From contig JAIQDT010000001.1 in assembly GCA_021521415.1 (NCBI GenBank), positions 2,108,001 to 2,172,000 of the forward strand: a stretch of DNA of 64,000 nt. Direction: 5' to 3'. The notes beneath the pieces are model-generated. The model ran no database searches. It saw nothing but the letters and a program-made list of their open reading frames with translations, and was not told the origin of the DNA. The DNA is from Bidens hawaiensis (Eukaryota > Streptophyta > Magnoliopsida > Asterales > Asteraceae). Shown here in pieces: positions 35,082 to 45,673 of this stretch (the stretch's first letter is position 1; every line of letters begins with the position of its first letter). Both the position numbers and the translations under genes were made by a program.

Positions 35082-35609
35082 CTCATCACCAAACGATTGG
35101 GTGCCGTAATCGATAGCTTGGTTGGGACGGCACTCGTTAATGCGGATGACCTTGTCCATAGTGGTTATCCGTTGGAGAGTAGCGATTGCGTCTCCCAAAC
35201 CAGTCAGCTTCGGCGGGTCACATCCCTTGAATGACTTATAGTTGCACTCACCTCGGCCCCTCCTCCTATCATCAACTTTCACAGACTTAACTACACTCGT
35301 GGCCTCCCTCTCTCTTTCATCATCTTTCTTACCATTTCCACCAGCCCCTTCAGCAGTTCTTTCATGACTTCAAACGGACTCTTTAGGAGTCAAGTTCTTC
35401 ATGGCAGTAGCTACAGCTTGAACAATAGCTGCTTGAATTGCGGGATCTAGTTGAACCCCTTCGTTTTTGTTTGGGTTTCTTCCAGCTGTGCTTCCTTCAT
35501 CTCCGGTGTTAGAAGCTGTTTCAACCGAAGGTTGTTAGACACGACGAGGCCTGCCACGACGTCCAGTGCGACCTCCAGCTCTCACAATTCCTCCAGTTCC
35601 AACCATCAT
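35082..35609 (-). pseudogene. Gag N-terminal half of Tekay-like element 1
   Basis: A start at 35,607-35,609 (MMVGTGG) is followed by an Arg/Gly-rich stretch, a stop, and then the gag core: CNYKSFKGCDPPKLTGLGDA, RITTMDKVIRINECRPNQA and TQSFGDE. At GDE the gag is cut by the gag-only element and continues at 30,580. Stops upstream of the core show that the frame was already damaged. Confidence 0.8.
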
Positions 35610-35995
35610 ATTCTAAAAAGGAAAACACAAACGTCATCACTCAAGGAACTATTTAGTACAAGGATAGTAAGGCTAACAGGTAATAACAGTAGCCAGCTAT
35701 AATTAGCTGATCACATTACTTTCCGTGTCCTATACACTTCCTCTTATGAGTCTATTTGTGATGATTCTAATCTTGAACCGTTAATCAATCAAACAAGCAA
35801 GAAATCCTATCTGTATCACTAACACATCCTTTCTCTAGCAATTAAGCTAACATTAACATTTATTATCCAACCATACATTTTACCATTACCGAGCTTGCTT
35901 GAGTGACACATGGCATTCTTGAACTGGCGTCTTCTTACTTGAATCTCATTCTCTATTCGAGTCTAAGCATGTAGGATGCTCAAATCTCTCGAACT
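35610..35995 (-). other. Leader of Tekay-like element 1
   Basis: Untranslated leader between the PBS and the gag start of the minus-strand element. No further structure was recognised. Confidence 0.6.
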
Positions 35996-36010
35996 TCGCT
36001 CTGATACCAA
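35996..36010 (-). promoter_or_regulatory. Primer-binding site of Tekay-like element 1
   Basis: Minus-strand reading AGTTGGTATCAGAGCGAAG starts right after the 5' LTR end, with TGGTATCAGAGC complementary to initiator tRNA-Met. This sets the element's direction. Confidence 0.9.
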
Positions 36011-36436
36011 CTTGTAAGGCCCTGTTACCGGTGCCTCACATTTGGACGTTGGATTTACTCATCAACATAGTTCCAATCATCAGAGTTAATAAAACATTCG
36101 CGGAATATTAAAAAATTCATAAAACATTACACATAAATCCATAAGTTGGCTTAAACAAACGTCTTGTCTTTTAAAAACAAAGAACTTAAACATAAATCGT
36201 CTTGGGTCTTCAGATGCCAGCCTCTTATTCATTTGCCACGTGTTCCCCTCAAGCGAGTTGCTTCATCCTACTCACCTGCGTGCATACTTAAAGCCAGCTG
36301 CACTGAGTGAGTTCTAGTGAATCATACAATATACAACACAATCATACTTACATACTTTCGTTCATACTTTCATACTTTTATCTTATACTTACTTACCTTC
36401 ATAACTTACGGTTTAAAGAGCATTACGCCCTACTTT

Positions 36437-36568
36437 CCTCGAGTATTATTAGGGCCCGGTTCTCTCATGCCTAGAATATTATTGGGATTCGTTTCCCTCT
36501 TGCCTCGAGTATTATTAGGGTTTGGTTCTCTCTTACCTCGAGTATTATCAGGGCCTGGTTCCCTCTTT
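36437..36568. repeat. 33-bp x 4 minisatellite in LTR
   Basis: Units start at 36,437, 36,470, 36,503 and 36,536 with CCTCGAGTATTATTAGGG and end in a GGTTCTCTC-like stretch. The array is missing from the 3' LTR together with its surroundings. Confidence 0.9.
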
Positions 36569-37159
36569 GTTACCATACAACCATACATCAGTTACTCATA
36601 CATGTATACATACATATCATACATACATTATACATAGCATTATAACTTGACAGTACGTGCAATATCCGAAGATCTTTCATGTATCGACAAGCAATCATTC
36701 ATACCTTTCACAAAATCACATAAGGCATACACTTATCTCTTAGGATAAGTGTATTAACAATCACATCGAGTATGCACACAACCCCAAAAACATAGAAAGG
36801 AATGGGGCTAGAAACTGACCTGGATTATGTTACGCTCCCCGTTAATCGTTATTCCCTTTTTTAATTGAGCCCGCTAACAGTTAAATATATATTGTTAATT
36901 AACCATATAATTAATTAAGTTGGTATCTTAGTTAACCAATGTATTTTATCTAGGTTGGGCTTGTTTATTTAGTTCATGATGATGAGCTAGTTTAATTTTA
37001 ACTTGGGATATGGGATTAGCATTTTTGTGGACTTAGTTAAGTCAGGCCCAACTGTCCATTATCTGGGCCAACAGCCGACTAAGATATCTAGCCCAACTTG
37101 GTTCAGGTCCAAAGCCCATCGGAAACTTTGTGGACGAGACTCAAGGCAGAGAACCATGA

Positions 37160-37285
37160 TGACCGAGAACCCATGTTTGACCGAGATCCCCTGTTTGACC
37201 GAGATCCCAGGTTTGACCGAGAACTCAGGTCACCGAGAACTCATATTTACCGAGAACCCGTGTTTGACCGAGAACTTAGGTCTGA
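37160..37285. repeat. 18-bp minisatellite GACCGAGA in LTR
   Basis: About seven units of GACCGAGAnCCCnnGTTT follow one another; the other LTR has a similar series at 26,130-26,280. Because 18 is a multiple of three, they give open frames with repeated LTEN/LTEI words, but these are not part of any retroelement protein. Confidence 0.8.
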
Positions 37286-38187
37286 AGCAATCTGTCTATA
37301 TATTTCTTATTTTTTATTCCTTTCTTGGCTCAGGTAACGACTAACGGTCTATATCACAACTTTTAACCACCTTTTTCCAGTCTCCTTAACCGCTTTACAC
37401 CCCATGTTATTACATCATCAAGATCTAACCCATTTTAGGCATAAAGCTTAAACCTTTATCAACCACAAACCCGTTTTAGCTAGGTCCTTAACTAACAAGT
37501 TGATTAATTCCATGATTAACATCAAGTTTGCTACATTATTGTTCGTTTACACCCGATCTACTCTAGGTTTAAGTTTCATTGCTAAGCGTACATAAAAGCA
37601 TAAACTTTAAGATCAAGAACGCACCTTTAACGTTTGTTAGGTCACGGTTCAGCTAGTTTATGAACAATAGTCTTGAATCTTGTTTAAATATCCAAGATCT
37701 ATCAATCGGTAGCTTGATTTGAGTCTTGGATTCTTTCCCTAGTTTCCAGCCGTAAGGGTGTGTTTAAATGTGTGTGTTTTGATTGTGTAGAGAATAAGAT
37801 GGGTAAGATGGATCGAAATGGAAAGGATTAGGGTTTAAGGGTTATTTATACTCCCTTAAGCCCATGGACCTAAAGCTCATCTTTCCTCTTTGGTCCAGAA
37901 CTAATTCCATCTAATTAGCCTTCTTAAATCGAGTAAACTTTTCCATTGAAATAAATAATATATTAAATGTTTTTATTTGAAATTTTGGGATGTTACATAT
38001 CTTATAATAAACACACACACACACATAAATGCAAGTTCTCTAGGAGATTTGACCAAAGACGTAACTTAATGAGGTTGGTTTTAATAAAATAATGTTTGTT
38101 TTACATTAAATGTTAATTTTGATAATTTATAAATTATTTATAACCTTAAAACCCTTTTATAAAAAGAAAGTAACAAACCGCGTCCAT

Positions 38188-38255
38188 GGGGCGCGAACCC
38201 GCTCCCCTGGCCGGTTCACTGGAACTGATCGCCCATAGACTGGCCAGTTGGGCTG
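38188..38255 (-). other. Decayed tRNA-like module in the solo LTR
   Basis: Minus-strand reading contains GGGTTCGCGCC, close to the Pol III B box, and a TGGCCAG A-box-like word about 40 bases before it. It lies about 0.86 kb from the LTR 5' end, matching the position of the better preserved module at 43,771-43,843. Confidence 0.5.
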
Positions 38256-39062
38256 GTGTGTCAAATGTTAAACATATGAAACCAAAAACTTTTAAACAGA
38301 ACCCAGATTCACTCCTAAATGAATATGAACCCTAAATTCACAATTGATCAATTGGTTGTGTAATAGTTAAATCAACAATGGGATAATGATATATGACGAT
38401 CGACGCATATGTTACATATATGAATTACCTTAATCATAGGCGAATTGATGGTTTAATTTGACTATCTACGGCTGGTTATTGTACGAGCTACGAGACGATG
38501 GTGGTTGTTGTTATGTAGAAATTAACCATAAGGTTTTTAGTCGCGAGTTTATAGAGAAGATGCATGCCCGTTTAATTTGATTATGAATGACTCTATATAG
38601 TATAATATTGATTTTATTGAGTCGGTTGTGTTTAACCTAGAAACTAAATCAATTGTGATTTTATCTCTTAATTAAATTGTCGGTTAAGATCGGTTTTAGT
38701 ATGTCAATGATCTAAGAGAATCAAGTTCGTTAATAATACAAGAATTATGGTCCAAGGAAACTAATCGGGTAAATGGGTATAGGATATGGGTTCGGGTTAT
38801 GGGTGAAAAAGGTGGATATTAATTTGTGAAATTTGCAAATAAGTCCTTGCGCTTTAGTCTTTAAAAATATAGAGTTTAAAACCTAGCTTAAGGGTTAAAT
38901 TTATATATTTACAAAGTTATAATATTAACAAAATAAAGAAAAGGAAAAATATATTTTTATCTAATGTAATATTTTATTGATTTAAAATTACCCGAAATCA
39001 AAAACGGGTCGGGTAATGCCTATAAGTATAATTAATGAAAAGTTCGAGTTGTTACAAATAAA

Positions 39063-39390
39063 TTGAGTGGAAATAAATTATTTTTCTAATATACTAAAAT
39101 AGTATTATATGAATAAATTGTAATTTTGTTGGATAAAATGAAGAGGGTGCAAATAAAAAAATTAAATTAAATTAGTTTAACATTTTTAATTATTATAATT
39201 AAATTAGTTAAATATATGAATTAGAGAGATATTTATTATTGTTTTATTAGTTTTATTAATTGAAGAGATAGGGTGCATTTATTGTTGCATTTACATTTTT
39301 TTTAATTATTATTAAATATTTAAAACCTAAAAGCTCATATTTATTTCTCGTATATGTCGCACTAATATCATTTCTCTCCTGAACTTAAGA
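39063..39390. mobile_element. AT-rich TIR-type element, copy 1 (right end)
   Basis: This continues the copy interrupted by the solo LTR (TSD AATAA). It aligns with 40,440-40,755 (AGTATTATATGAATAAATTG, GCATTTATTGTTGCATTTAC, CATTTCTCTC) and ends next to a (TA)n run, where copy 2 begins. Confidence 0.65.
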
Positions 39391-39406
39391 ATATATATAT
39401 ATATAT

Positions 39407-40755
39407 GGGATGGTTCAAGAGAGAAATGATATTATTGCAAGAAATGTAAGAAATGAATATGGACCACTAGTTTTGTTTTAAGTTTTAAATGCTTAAAGCT
39501 AAATAAAGAAACTATTAATTATTCTTTTTCTTCAATTAATATAACTAATAAACCATAATACTTATTTATTTAATTAATATAACTAATTAAATTATTATAA
39601 TTAAAAAGTATTAAGAACTCATTTATTTTTATAAATTAATTTTTGTTTCTTGAATTTTTATCCTAAACAAGTATAATTTATTCATACATTAAAATTTCTT
39701 TCTATCAAAAACTAATTTCTTCCAACTCAATATATTAATATTCATCAACACATACATATATTATGATGAATAATACCAAAAAACAATTTTACATGTGTTT
39801 GCATTAGATATCAACAAAAAACATACAACCTACACAATAACATATAATCTATATTTGTTCTAAGAATAAGACAACATATAACCTATACACGAAAAACATT
39901 TGACCTACACACAAAATTCATCATCAATAAAATACACGCACACGAAAACATATAGCCTACACACAAAAAACATATAACCTACACACGAAAATTTTATCTT
40001 ACACAAATACAATTTATTCATACATTAATTTCTTTTCAAAACCAATTTCTTCAAACTCAACATATCAATATCCATCAACACGTAGTTACATTGTGATGAA
40101 TAATACAAAAAACTATCTTACACATGGTTGCCTTAAATGTCAATAAAAATATACAACCTACACAAAAACATATAACCTACACTTGTTCTAAGAATAAGAA
40201 AACATATAGCTTACATACGAAAAACATATGACCTACGCATGTGTAGGTTATGTGTATCTTTGTGTAGTTTATATAATTGTTGATGTCGAATTACATATGT
40301 AAGTTATATGTTTTTTATATGTTGTACGTTTTTATTGCTTAAAACAAGTGTATGTTATATAACTTTGTGTAGGTTGTATATTTATTGAACTTAAATACGT
40401 TTATATATGCTAATATATTTTGTGGAAATTATTTTTATAATATAAATAAATAGTATTATATGAATAAATTGTATTTATGTTGAATAAAATTAAGAATGTG
40501 TAAATAAAAAATAAAACTAAAGTAGTGTTTTTATCTTTTTAATTATTATAGTTAAATTAGTTAGATATATTAATTAGAGATATTTATTATGGTTATATTA
40601 GTTGTATTAATTGGAGAGAGAGAGTGCATTTATTGTTGCATTTACATCTTTTTTATTTATTTTGAAATATTTAAAACCTAAAATAAACTAGTGGCTCATA
40701 TTCATTTCTCTCATTTCTTGCAATAATTTGATTTCTTTCTTAAACTTAAACCTAT
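39407..40755. mobile_element. AT-rich TIR-type element, copy 2
   Basis: The left end GGGATGGTTCAAGAGAGAAAT and the next 70 bases (TTATTGCAAGAAATG, ATGAATATG, CCACTAGTTT) recur in inverted form at about 40,670-40,755. TA microsatellites flank both sides. The body has repeated AACATATAACCTACAC words and no gene. The long imperfect TIRs and TA-rich target suggest a DNA transposon derivative; the superfamily is uncertain. Confidence 0.6.
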
Positions 40756-40769
40756 GTATATATATATAT

Positions 40770-41720
40770 ATATATTACAGATTAATTAAGAAGCAAAGGT
40801 TCAAAACAAGAAAAACATTAACGCGGGGTTCGGTTTATGAAAGTAATGTTTACTTAATGTTTGTGAATATATATTAATAACTAAAAATGATTAAAAAAAA
40901 CTTATGAAAATAATAATTTCAATACCGGGCCTGGAAACTCGAATCCGCACCCAGGCCGGTTTTCAGTCTTAAGAAACATGTGATGGCCATCAGGCTAGCG
41001 TCTTCACTTGGTTAAAACCGGAAAATGGTTTAAAAAATACACAAGGCTTGTTCTTCTCAAATTAGAATACAAACCCTAGAATTCAAAATCAGTTTAATTT
41101 ATCATCGTTGATTGAAATTTATTTTGGGTTAACGTTAACCGTTTAAGAACGAATCGAATACATGATTTAATTACCTGAATAGGTAATGATATGAAGAAGA
41201 ACGAAGAACAAGACGTCCGGCTCTGACATGATCTCATAAAGGGTCTGGATGGCTTTGAATAGTGAAAATGATTTAGGGTTTAATTTCGTGAGGGTGAAGG
41301 GATGTTACGGACGAGTTTAATTGTACTCTAATCATGTATTTATAGTGTTTAAGAGGTCAAGAAAGCTGCGGCTCGTATAACTTGAATTAGCTGTCAAATT
41401 GTTATCATTTACCATGTTTAAAGTGTCGGTGTGATTCATTTATGATAAAGAAATGATTTGGAGTTGTCACTTACATTGATTCCACCGCGAGTTAAGGAGA
41501 CAACAAGGTTTGGGGGGAGGGGGGTATAACCGGTAGTGGGAAAGGGGGAAGGAGCGAAGAATGGTTTTGGATAGATTTTGAAATTTTGTCGTTAGGGTTA
41601 GATGAATAGGCTAAGTTAATACCAAAATAGATAAGGGGGGTAAAAATGCACATAATTGATACTTTTAGAACTCGTTTACAAATAAAATAATATCGAGGGC
41701 ACACAATGATAAAATAACAT
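40770..41720 (-). mobile_element. LTR fragment of family A, minus strand
   Basis: This carries the tRNA-like module (40,925-40,992) and resembles 38,030-38,600 of the solo LTR in layout. With 21,300-21,990 it may be a single older LTR into which the TIR-type elements were inserted at a TA run. Its far terminus is not recognisable. No gene is present. Confidence 0.4.
40925..40992 (-). other. Decayed tRNA-like module, third copy
   Basis: Minus-strand reading gives TAGCCTGATGG (A-box-like) and GGATTCGAGTTTCC (B-box-like) at tRNA-like spacing. Acceptor stem pairing is not kept, so it is not a tRNA gene. Confidence 0.5.
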
Positions 41721-42577
41721 TTTACGTTTTATCCAATAACGAGGATTCAAAAATAATTCTAATAATAATAATAAAAATAATGATGATACAATAAGTAAAC
41801 AAATAAACAATAACAAAAATAAATAAATGGGTCGAGTCTTCAGGTCTAAAAATTGACGAATGCTATAGACCTCCTGGCCGAGACGAGAATAGTTGACTAC
41901 ACCATACTACTTGACCCATGCCTACCAAGCTCAAACCCATCAACCTATGTCCCTCAAGCTTTTCCAATCAATCAAAGTCAACCTTACTTAACCCAACACT
42001 ACCAAACCCCGCAACCACAAGCTCAAGTTTACTAGACATATTTCCACCAAACAACCTTCTTGCAAACTGTTCGAGCTAACGTTATTCAAGCTACCCCACA
42101 TCAAACTACCTCTACTGCTCCAACTCCTATGAATGCAACTGATCATGGTGCCTCAAGACACATCAATTAAGCTACTCAACGATCATGAAGACTCTTGCCG
42201 TTTTCTTTATTTATCTTAATTTATCTCGTCTTTTCTTAATTACGTTTTGTAACGCCTCTTTATGGCCTTGGATTATTTTCTATTTGAACTATTTACCTTT
42301 TATCTAATAAATAAAGTTTCTTTTGATTAAATAGATTGCTTATTAAAGCCTACTTCTATCTTATTTCTTTATCATCAATAACCTTAACTATTTATAAGCT
42401 ACCCTTCTTAAATTTTATATACTTATATCCTTGCGATGTCTTAGACATTTCTCTATTTAAATCCACTACAACTTTTGAAATTATTTTTATACATTGATGA
42501 CTTTCTAGTGTTCTAAATTAAAACTCCTTAAAACTTTTTCTTCCTCAAAAATCATGTTTTAATCAAACGTTTTGTAA

Positions 42578-42810
42578 ATCCACACGATGGGACGAATCAT
42601 GTGGACCATCCGACGATAACAATAGTTATGGTCCGGAACATAATTATCGAAGTCTTCGCATGGAAATCATGAAGCGCGAAGTTGTGTGTCATAATATAGA
42701 ACTGAAAGTAGTTGGGATAACGGTACAAATGTAGAAATGATAAGGACATGGTGGATACGCCGTCGGTACATCCTATATATAAGTGCCCTTATCGGACTTT
42801 CATTTGAAGC
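42578..42810 (+). promoter_or_regulatory. Conserved non-coding block with TATA word, family A copy
   Basis: It aligns with 17,956-18,200 in a different element. The strongest identity is over ATAATTATCGAAGTC and GGATACGCCG through TACATCCTATATATAAGTGC (TATA at 42,773-42,782). It lies about 150 bases before the LTR. Confidence 0.55.
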
Positions 42811-42932
42811 GTTATTATAACTATTCAAAGTTCTGTGTCATGATAAATTTTTAAATTTTATTTTAATTTTTTCTCTCTTTAAAATTTAATGGTTTTGTTA
42901 TAGTATGCTTTAATTTCGAGACGAAATTCCCT

Positions 42933-42946
42933 AAAGTAGGGGAGAC
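42933..42946 (+). promoter_or_regulatory. Polypurine tract of family A element
   Basis: AAAGTAGGGGAGAC directly precedes TGTTACAACTC. TTTCGAGACGAAATTCC lies just before it, the block usual before Tekay-like PPTs. Confidence 0.8.
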
Positions 42947-45040
42947 TGTTACAACTCGGGTTTTCCATCTAATATATTATATTCGTTACTCGACCTATTT
43001 GCGTTTATGGTAAACTAATCACTAAAATATTATATTATTTAATTATACTTTAATATCCATTTTAACTTTGATTAATATACACTTTTCACCCCTTAACTAG
43101 CTTTAACCCAACCTTGTATCCATTTAAAATTTTCAAGGACTAAATCTGTAATTTACTAATATTAATCCACCAATACCCAAACCCATATCCTAATACCCAG
43201 GTCCAGCCCTAATACCCAAATCCATATCCTAATACCCAAATCCAGCCCTAATACCCAAACCCATATCTAGAAGACTTGGACCTTAATTCTCGGAAACAAT
43301 ATGGAAACTGGATCAAAAGTTTGTTATACTTGCTTATTTCGTTCACACCGACATCACAATTATGTTAATGCAATCATACTCGATCTGTTTTTCCTTATTA
43401 TCTTAGTCGACCCTAAGGCTTAAATCGATATACCTTTAATCGTTATTGATAATGCAATTAAACTTCCAGAAACCTTCACACAACCCTCGCCTACAATAAC
43501 CCTATCATCAATTACATTAAATTTGCCGTTTTATATCTCGTTCGTAAGCATTAGTGGCCGGAAACTGTGGGATCTCATTCACCTTCAATTATAACGCGTT
43601 AAGGTAATATAATTATATGGTTTTGGTCGGATTTAAATGGGGATTAAAAGCCCTAAACTTAATCAGTCGTACCTAAACCCGATTTCCAATTTCAAAATTA
43701 GGGTTCATGTTCAACTTTGTTCAATCTGTTTCTGTTTATTAAGTTTTGGTTCAGGTTTATATTTGCAGATGCTGGTTAGCCCAGCGGGGTAGTTCACTTG
43801 AGTCATGGGGGGCAGGTCGCGGGTTCGATCCCCTGCCACCCCAAATCTTTATTGATTTTTGTTATTTTTTCCTTTCTAAAACCTTAATTAAGTATATTAT
43901 TAATATTAATAATCAAATAAAACTATTTTATTGAAAACCGCTTTTATGATACTTGTTTTCTCTCATTTACGTTCGTGTATATATGTATAAGTAAGCATAT
44001 ATGGTTATATATATAATAACATAAAAACTAATATTTTGAATATAAATATAAGTAACAAGTAAATTACATATATAAATATATTTATATAATTTAAATTGAC
44101 AAACTAATAATATTTTTTTAGATGTATTTTTACTTTTATATTTTATATACTTTATATATTTATACTTTATAAAACTAACAATATCTTAAGATGTGTTTTA
44201 CTTTTATTTAAACAAACTAATGATTTTGTATACAATATCTTTATATATATATAATATGATTAAAAAAGAATATACATTAACTTAATTATCGAGCTTTCAT
44301 ATTTGATCTAGTTCGTTAACTTAGCATATTCGTATTCTATTTTACTTTATAGGCTTTATCGTCAACGCGTGATTTTCCGCATTCTTATTATCTCAATCAC
44401 CGTTGTTCGCCTATCGAGGTGAGTATCACATTCCCCTATTTTACTTGTTTTCCACGTTTTGGGGACATATGCGTAAATATATTTCTAATTATTTACTTAT
44501 ACTTAAAACTGCAACTTTGTCTTATGTGTTAACAACTTATACCTTACTTGTTTATGTGCTTATTTGCTTTGTATGCTTTCGCATTCGGAGAGGTCCAACA
44601 TAATCTCAGTCTAGTATGATCATACGCCAGTCGTTATAGCTTTGTGCTTCTCGACATCTCAGTTATACTTGCTTATTTGGTTAATTTGTTATACTCATAC
44701 GACTTGTTGTAGATACTTATTTTTCTATATGAACCTTCAAACTGTTGTGTTGCTCACTCAACCTTGTGTTGACAAAACTTCTTTATTTTCAACGCATATG
44801 CAGGTATCGTTTGATGTGAAGTACAAGATCATTTAAGGATTTATGCTAGAAGAAAACTTAATGAGATATATTGTTATTGATTGATATATGTACTTGTGTA
44901 TTTGAATTCTGTATGGATAATTTTTATTTGAAAATTAATTTAATAGATATCGACACTTTTAATAATGCATGACAGTAACCTTGAGAGCTGTGACAATCAG
45001 TTCGCGCCCCGGCATTTCCGCCGTAGGTTGGGGTGTGACA
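42947..45040 (+). repeat. 3' LTR of family A element
   Basis: This 2,094-bp LTR aligns in reverse with the solo LTR at 23,192-39,057: CAGTCTAGTATGATCATACG here pairs with CGTATGATCATACTAG there, and the end GAGAGCTGTGACAATCAG pairs with the solo LTR start region. It contains a CCATATCCTAATACCCA-type minisatellite (about 43,171-43,268) and the tRNA-like module. Confidence 0.85.
43771..43843 (+). other. tRNA-like module with Pol III A and B boxes
   Basis: TAGCCCAGCGG (43,777-43,787) matches the A-box consensus and GGTTCGATCCC (43,822-43,832) the B box, at tRNA spacing, followed by CACCCCA. The 5' side does not pair as an acceptor stem and no anticodon arm is convincing. It is a tRNA-derived or SINE-derived insert in the LTR, also found decayed at the same place in two related LTRs. 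Confidence 0.6.
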
Positions 45041-45216
45041 AAAGGTAAACTATAAATGTAACACCCCGTAACCGCAGCGGAAACGTAAACGGGATGCAAC
45101 AGACACCTCTGATATCAACCACATTGTTTATAAAGAAAACTGAATACATTAATATACTTCAAATTACATTATCTTGTATTTCATTACCGTCTAGGTGATA
45201 CACACATCATACAATA

Positions 45217-45673
45217 TCATCATCATCATCATCGTACTCAGTATATCCCACCAATAGCAAAGCTATAGTAGGGTCTGAGGAGGGTAAGATGTAGACAGCC
45301 TTACCTCTACCCCATAAGGATAGAGAGGCCGCTTCCGGTGAGACCCCCGGCTCGATAGTAGTTTTGCATCAAGCCTTGGACATAAGGCACATAACACTCA
45401 ATCATTGGGACACCGGCTGATCGGTGCATGTACCCTTGTCTTTCGGCTATCAACGCCACTACATGATACCTGATTAACCGTCCGTCACTTTTAACGTTAT
45501 TTTCACGAGATTAGTAAAATAACGTCAAAATTAGTGCGATTTCACTTTTGCCCACCCGAGGGTTCACACATATATACATCACTTTTAACGTTATTTTCAC
45601 GAGATTAGTAAAATAACGTCAAAATTAGTGCAATTTCACTTTTGCCCACCCGAGGGTTCACACATATATACAT
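45217..45673. mobile_element. SINE-like insertion with 14-bp TSD
   Basis: The other LTR is uninterrupted here, and CACATCATACAATA is duplicated at 45,203-45,216 and 45,674-45,687. The insert begins with a (TCA)n tail-like run, then TAGTAGGGTCTGAGGAGGG, CCTTACCTCTACCCC and GACCCCCGGCTCGATAGTAG. This resembles a widespread plant SINE-like sequence and has a degenerate B-box-like word. Its far end holds a 94-bp tandem pair. The variable-length TSD argues for LINE-driven insertion. Confidence 0.65.
45486..45673. repeat. 94-bp x 2 tandem repeat
   Basis: Units at 45,486 and 45,580 differ at one position (GTGCGATTT against GTGCAATTT). Each contains TTTTAACGTTATTTTCACG and CACCCGAGGGTTCACAC. Both units lie inside the insertion. 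Confidence 0.95.

Larger units (their letters stand above)
25416..37997 (-). mobile_element. Ty3/gypsy Tekay-like chromovirus, minus strand
   Basis: LTRs are at 25,416-27,021 (3') and 36,013-37,997 (5'), with a tRNA-Met PBS, a PPT, gag, protease, RT, RNase H and an integrase end with a chromodomain-like tail, all on the minus strand. Flanks are TAACT (25,411-25,415) and TATCT (37,998-38,002), a TSD with one mismatch. It is interrupted by gag-only element 2 inside gag. Frameshifts and stops make it non-autonomous now. The 3' LTR lacks about 0.45 kb present in the 5' LTR (about 36,370-36,815). Confidence 0.9.
36013..37997 (-). repeat. 5' LTR of Tekay-like element 1
   Basis: On the plus strand it runs from TGTAAGGCCCTG to GGGATGTTACA (1,985 bp). 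It carries four 33-bp units starting CCTCGAGTATTATTAGGG (36,437-36,568) in the segment the other LTR has lost, and about seven 18-bp units GACCGAGAACCCATGTTT (about 37,160-37,285). Confidence 0.9.
23192..39057 (-). mobile_element. Solo LTR (LARD-like family A), split by Tekay element
   Basis: The left end TGTCACACCCCAATC and right end GAGTTGTTACA form TG...CA termini flanked by AATAA at 23,187-23,191 and 39,058-39,062. Net of the inserted gypsy element (25,416-37,997) it is about 3.3 kb. It aligns on the minus strand with the LTR at 42,947-45,040 (ends TGTTACAACTCGGG and GGGGTGTGACA in that copy). No internal region follows, so it is a solo LTR left by LTR-LTR recombination. It is longer than its relative because of an internal 0.9-kb duplication. 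Confidence 0.85.
41840..45040 (+). mobile_element. 3' part of LARD-like element, family A
   Basis: It consists of an internal segment (about 41,840-42,932), a PPT and a 3' LTR (42,947-45,040, TGTTACAACTCGGG to GGGGTGTGACA). The 5' part and the other LTR are not in the window. The internal segment includes the 230-bp block shared with the LARD at 11,270. A Pro/Gln-rich open piece (41,853-42,035) may be an eroded gag tail. Confidence 0.7.

Noticed and set aside
43771..43843. A true tRNA gene
   Set aside because: A and B boxes are good, but no 7-bp acceptor stem or convincing anticodon arm can be formed.
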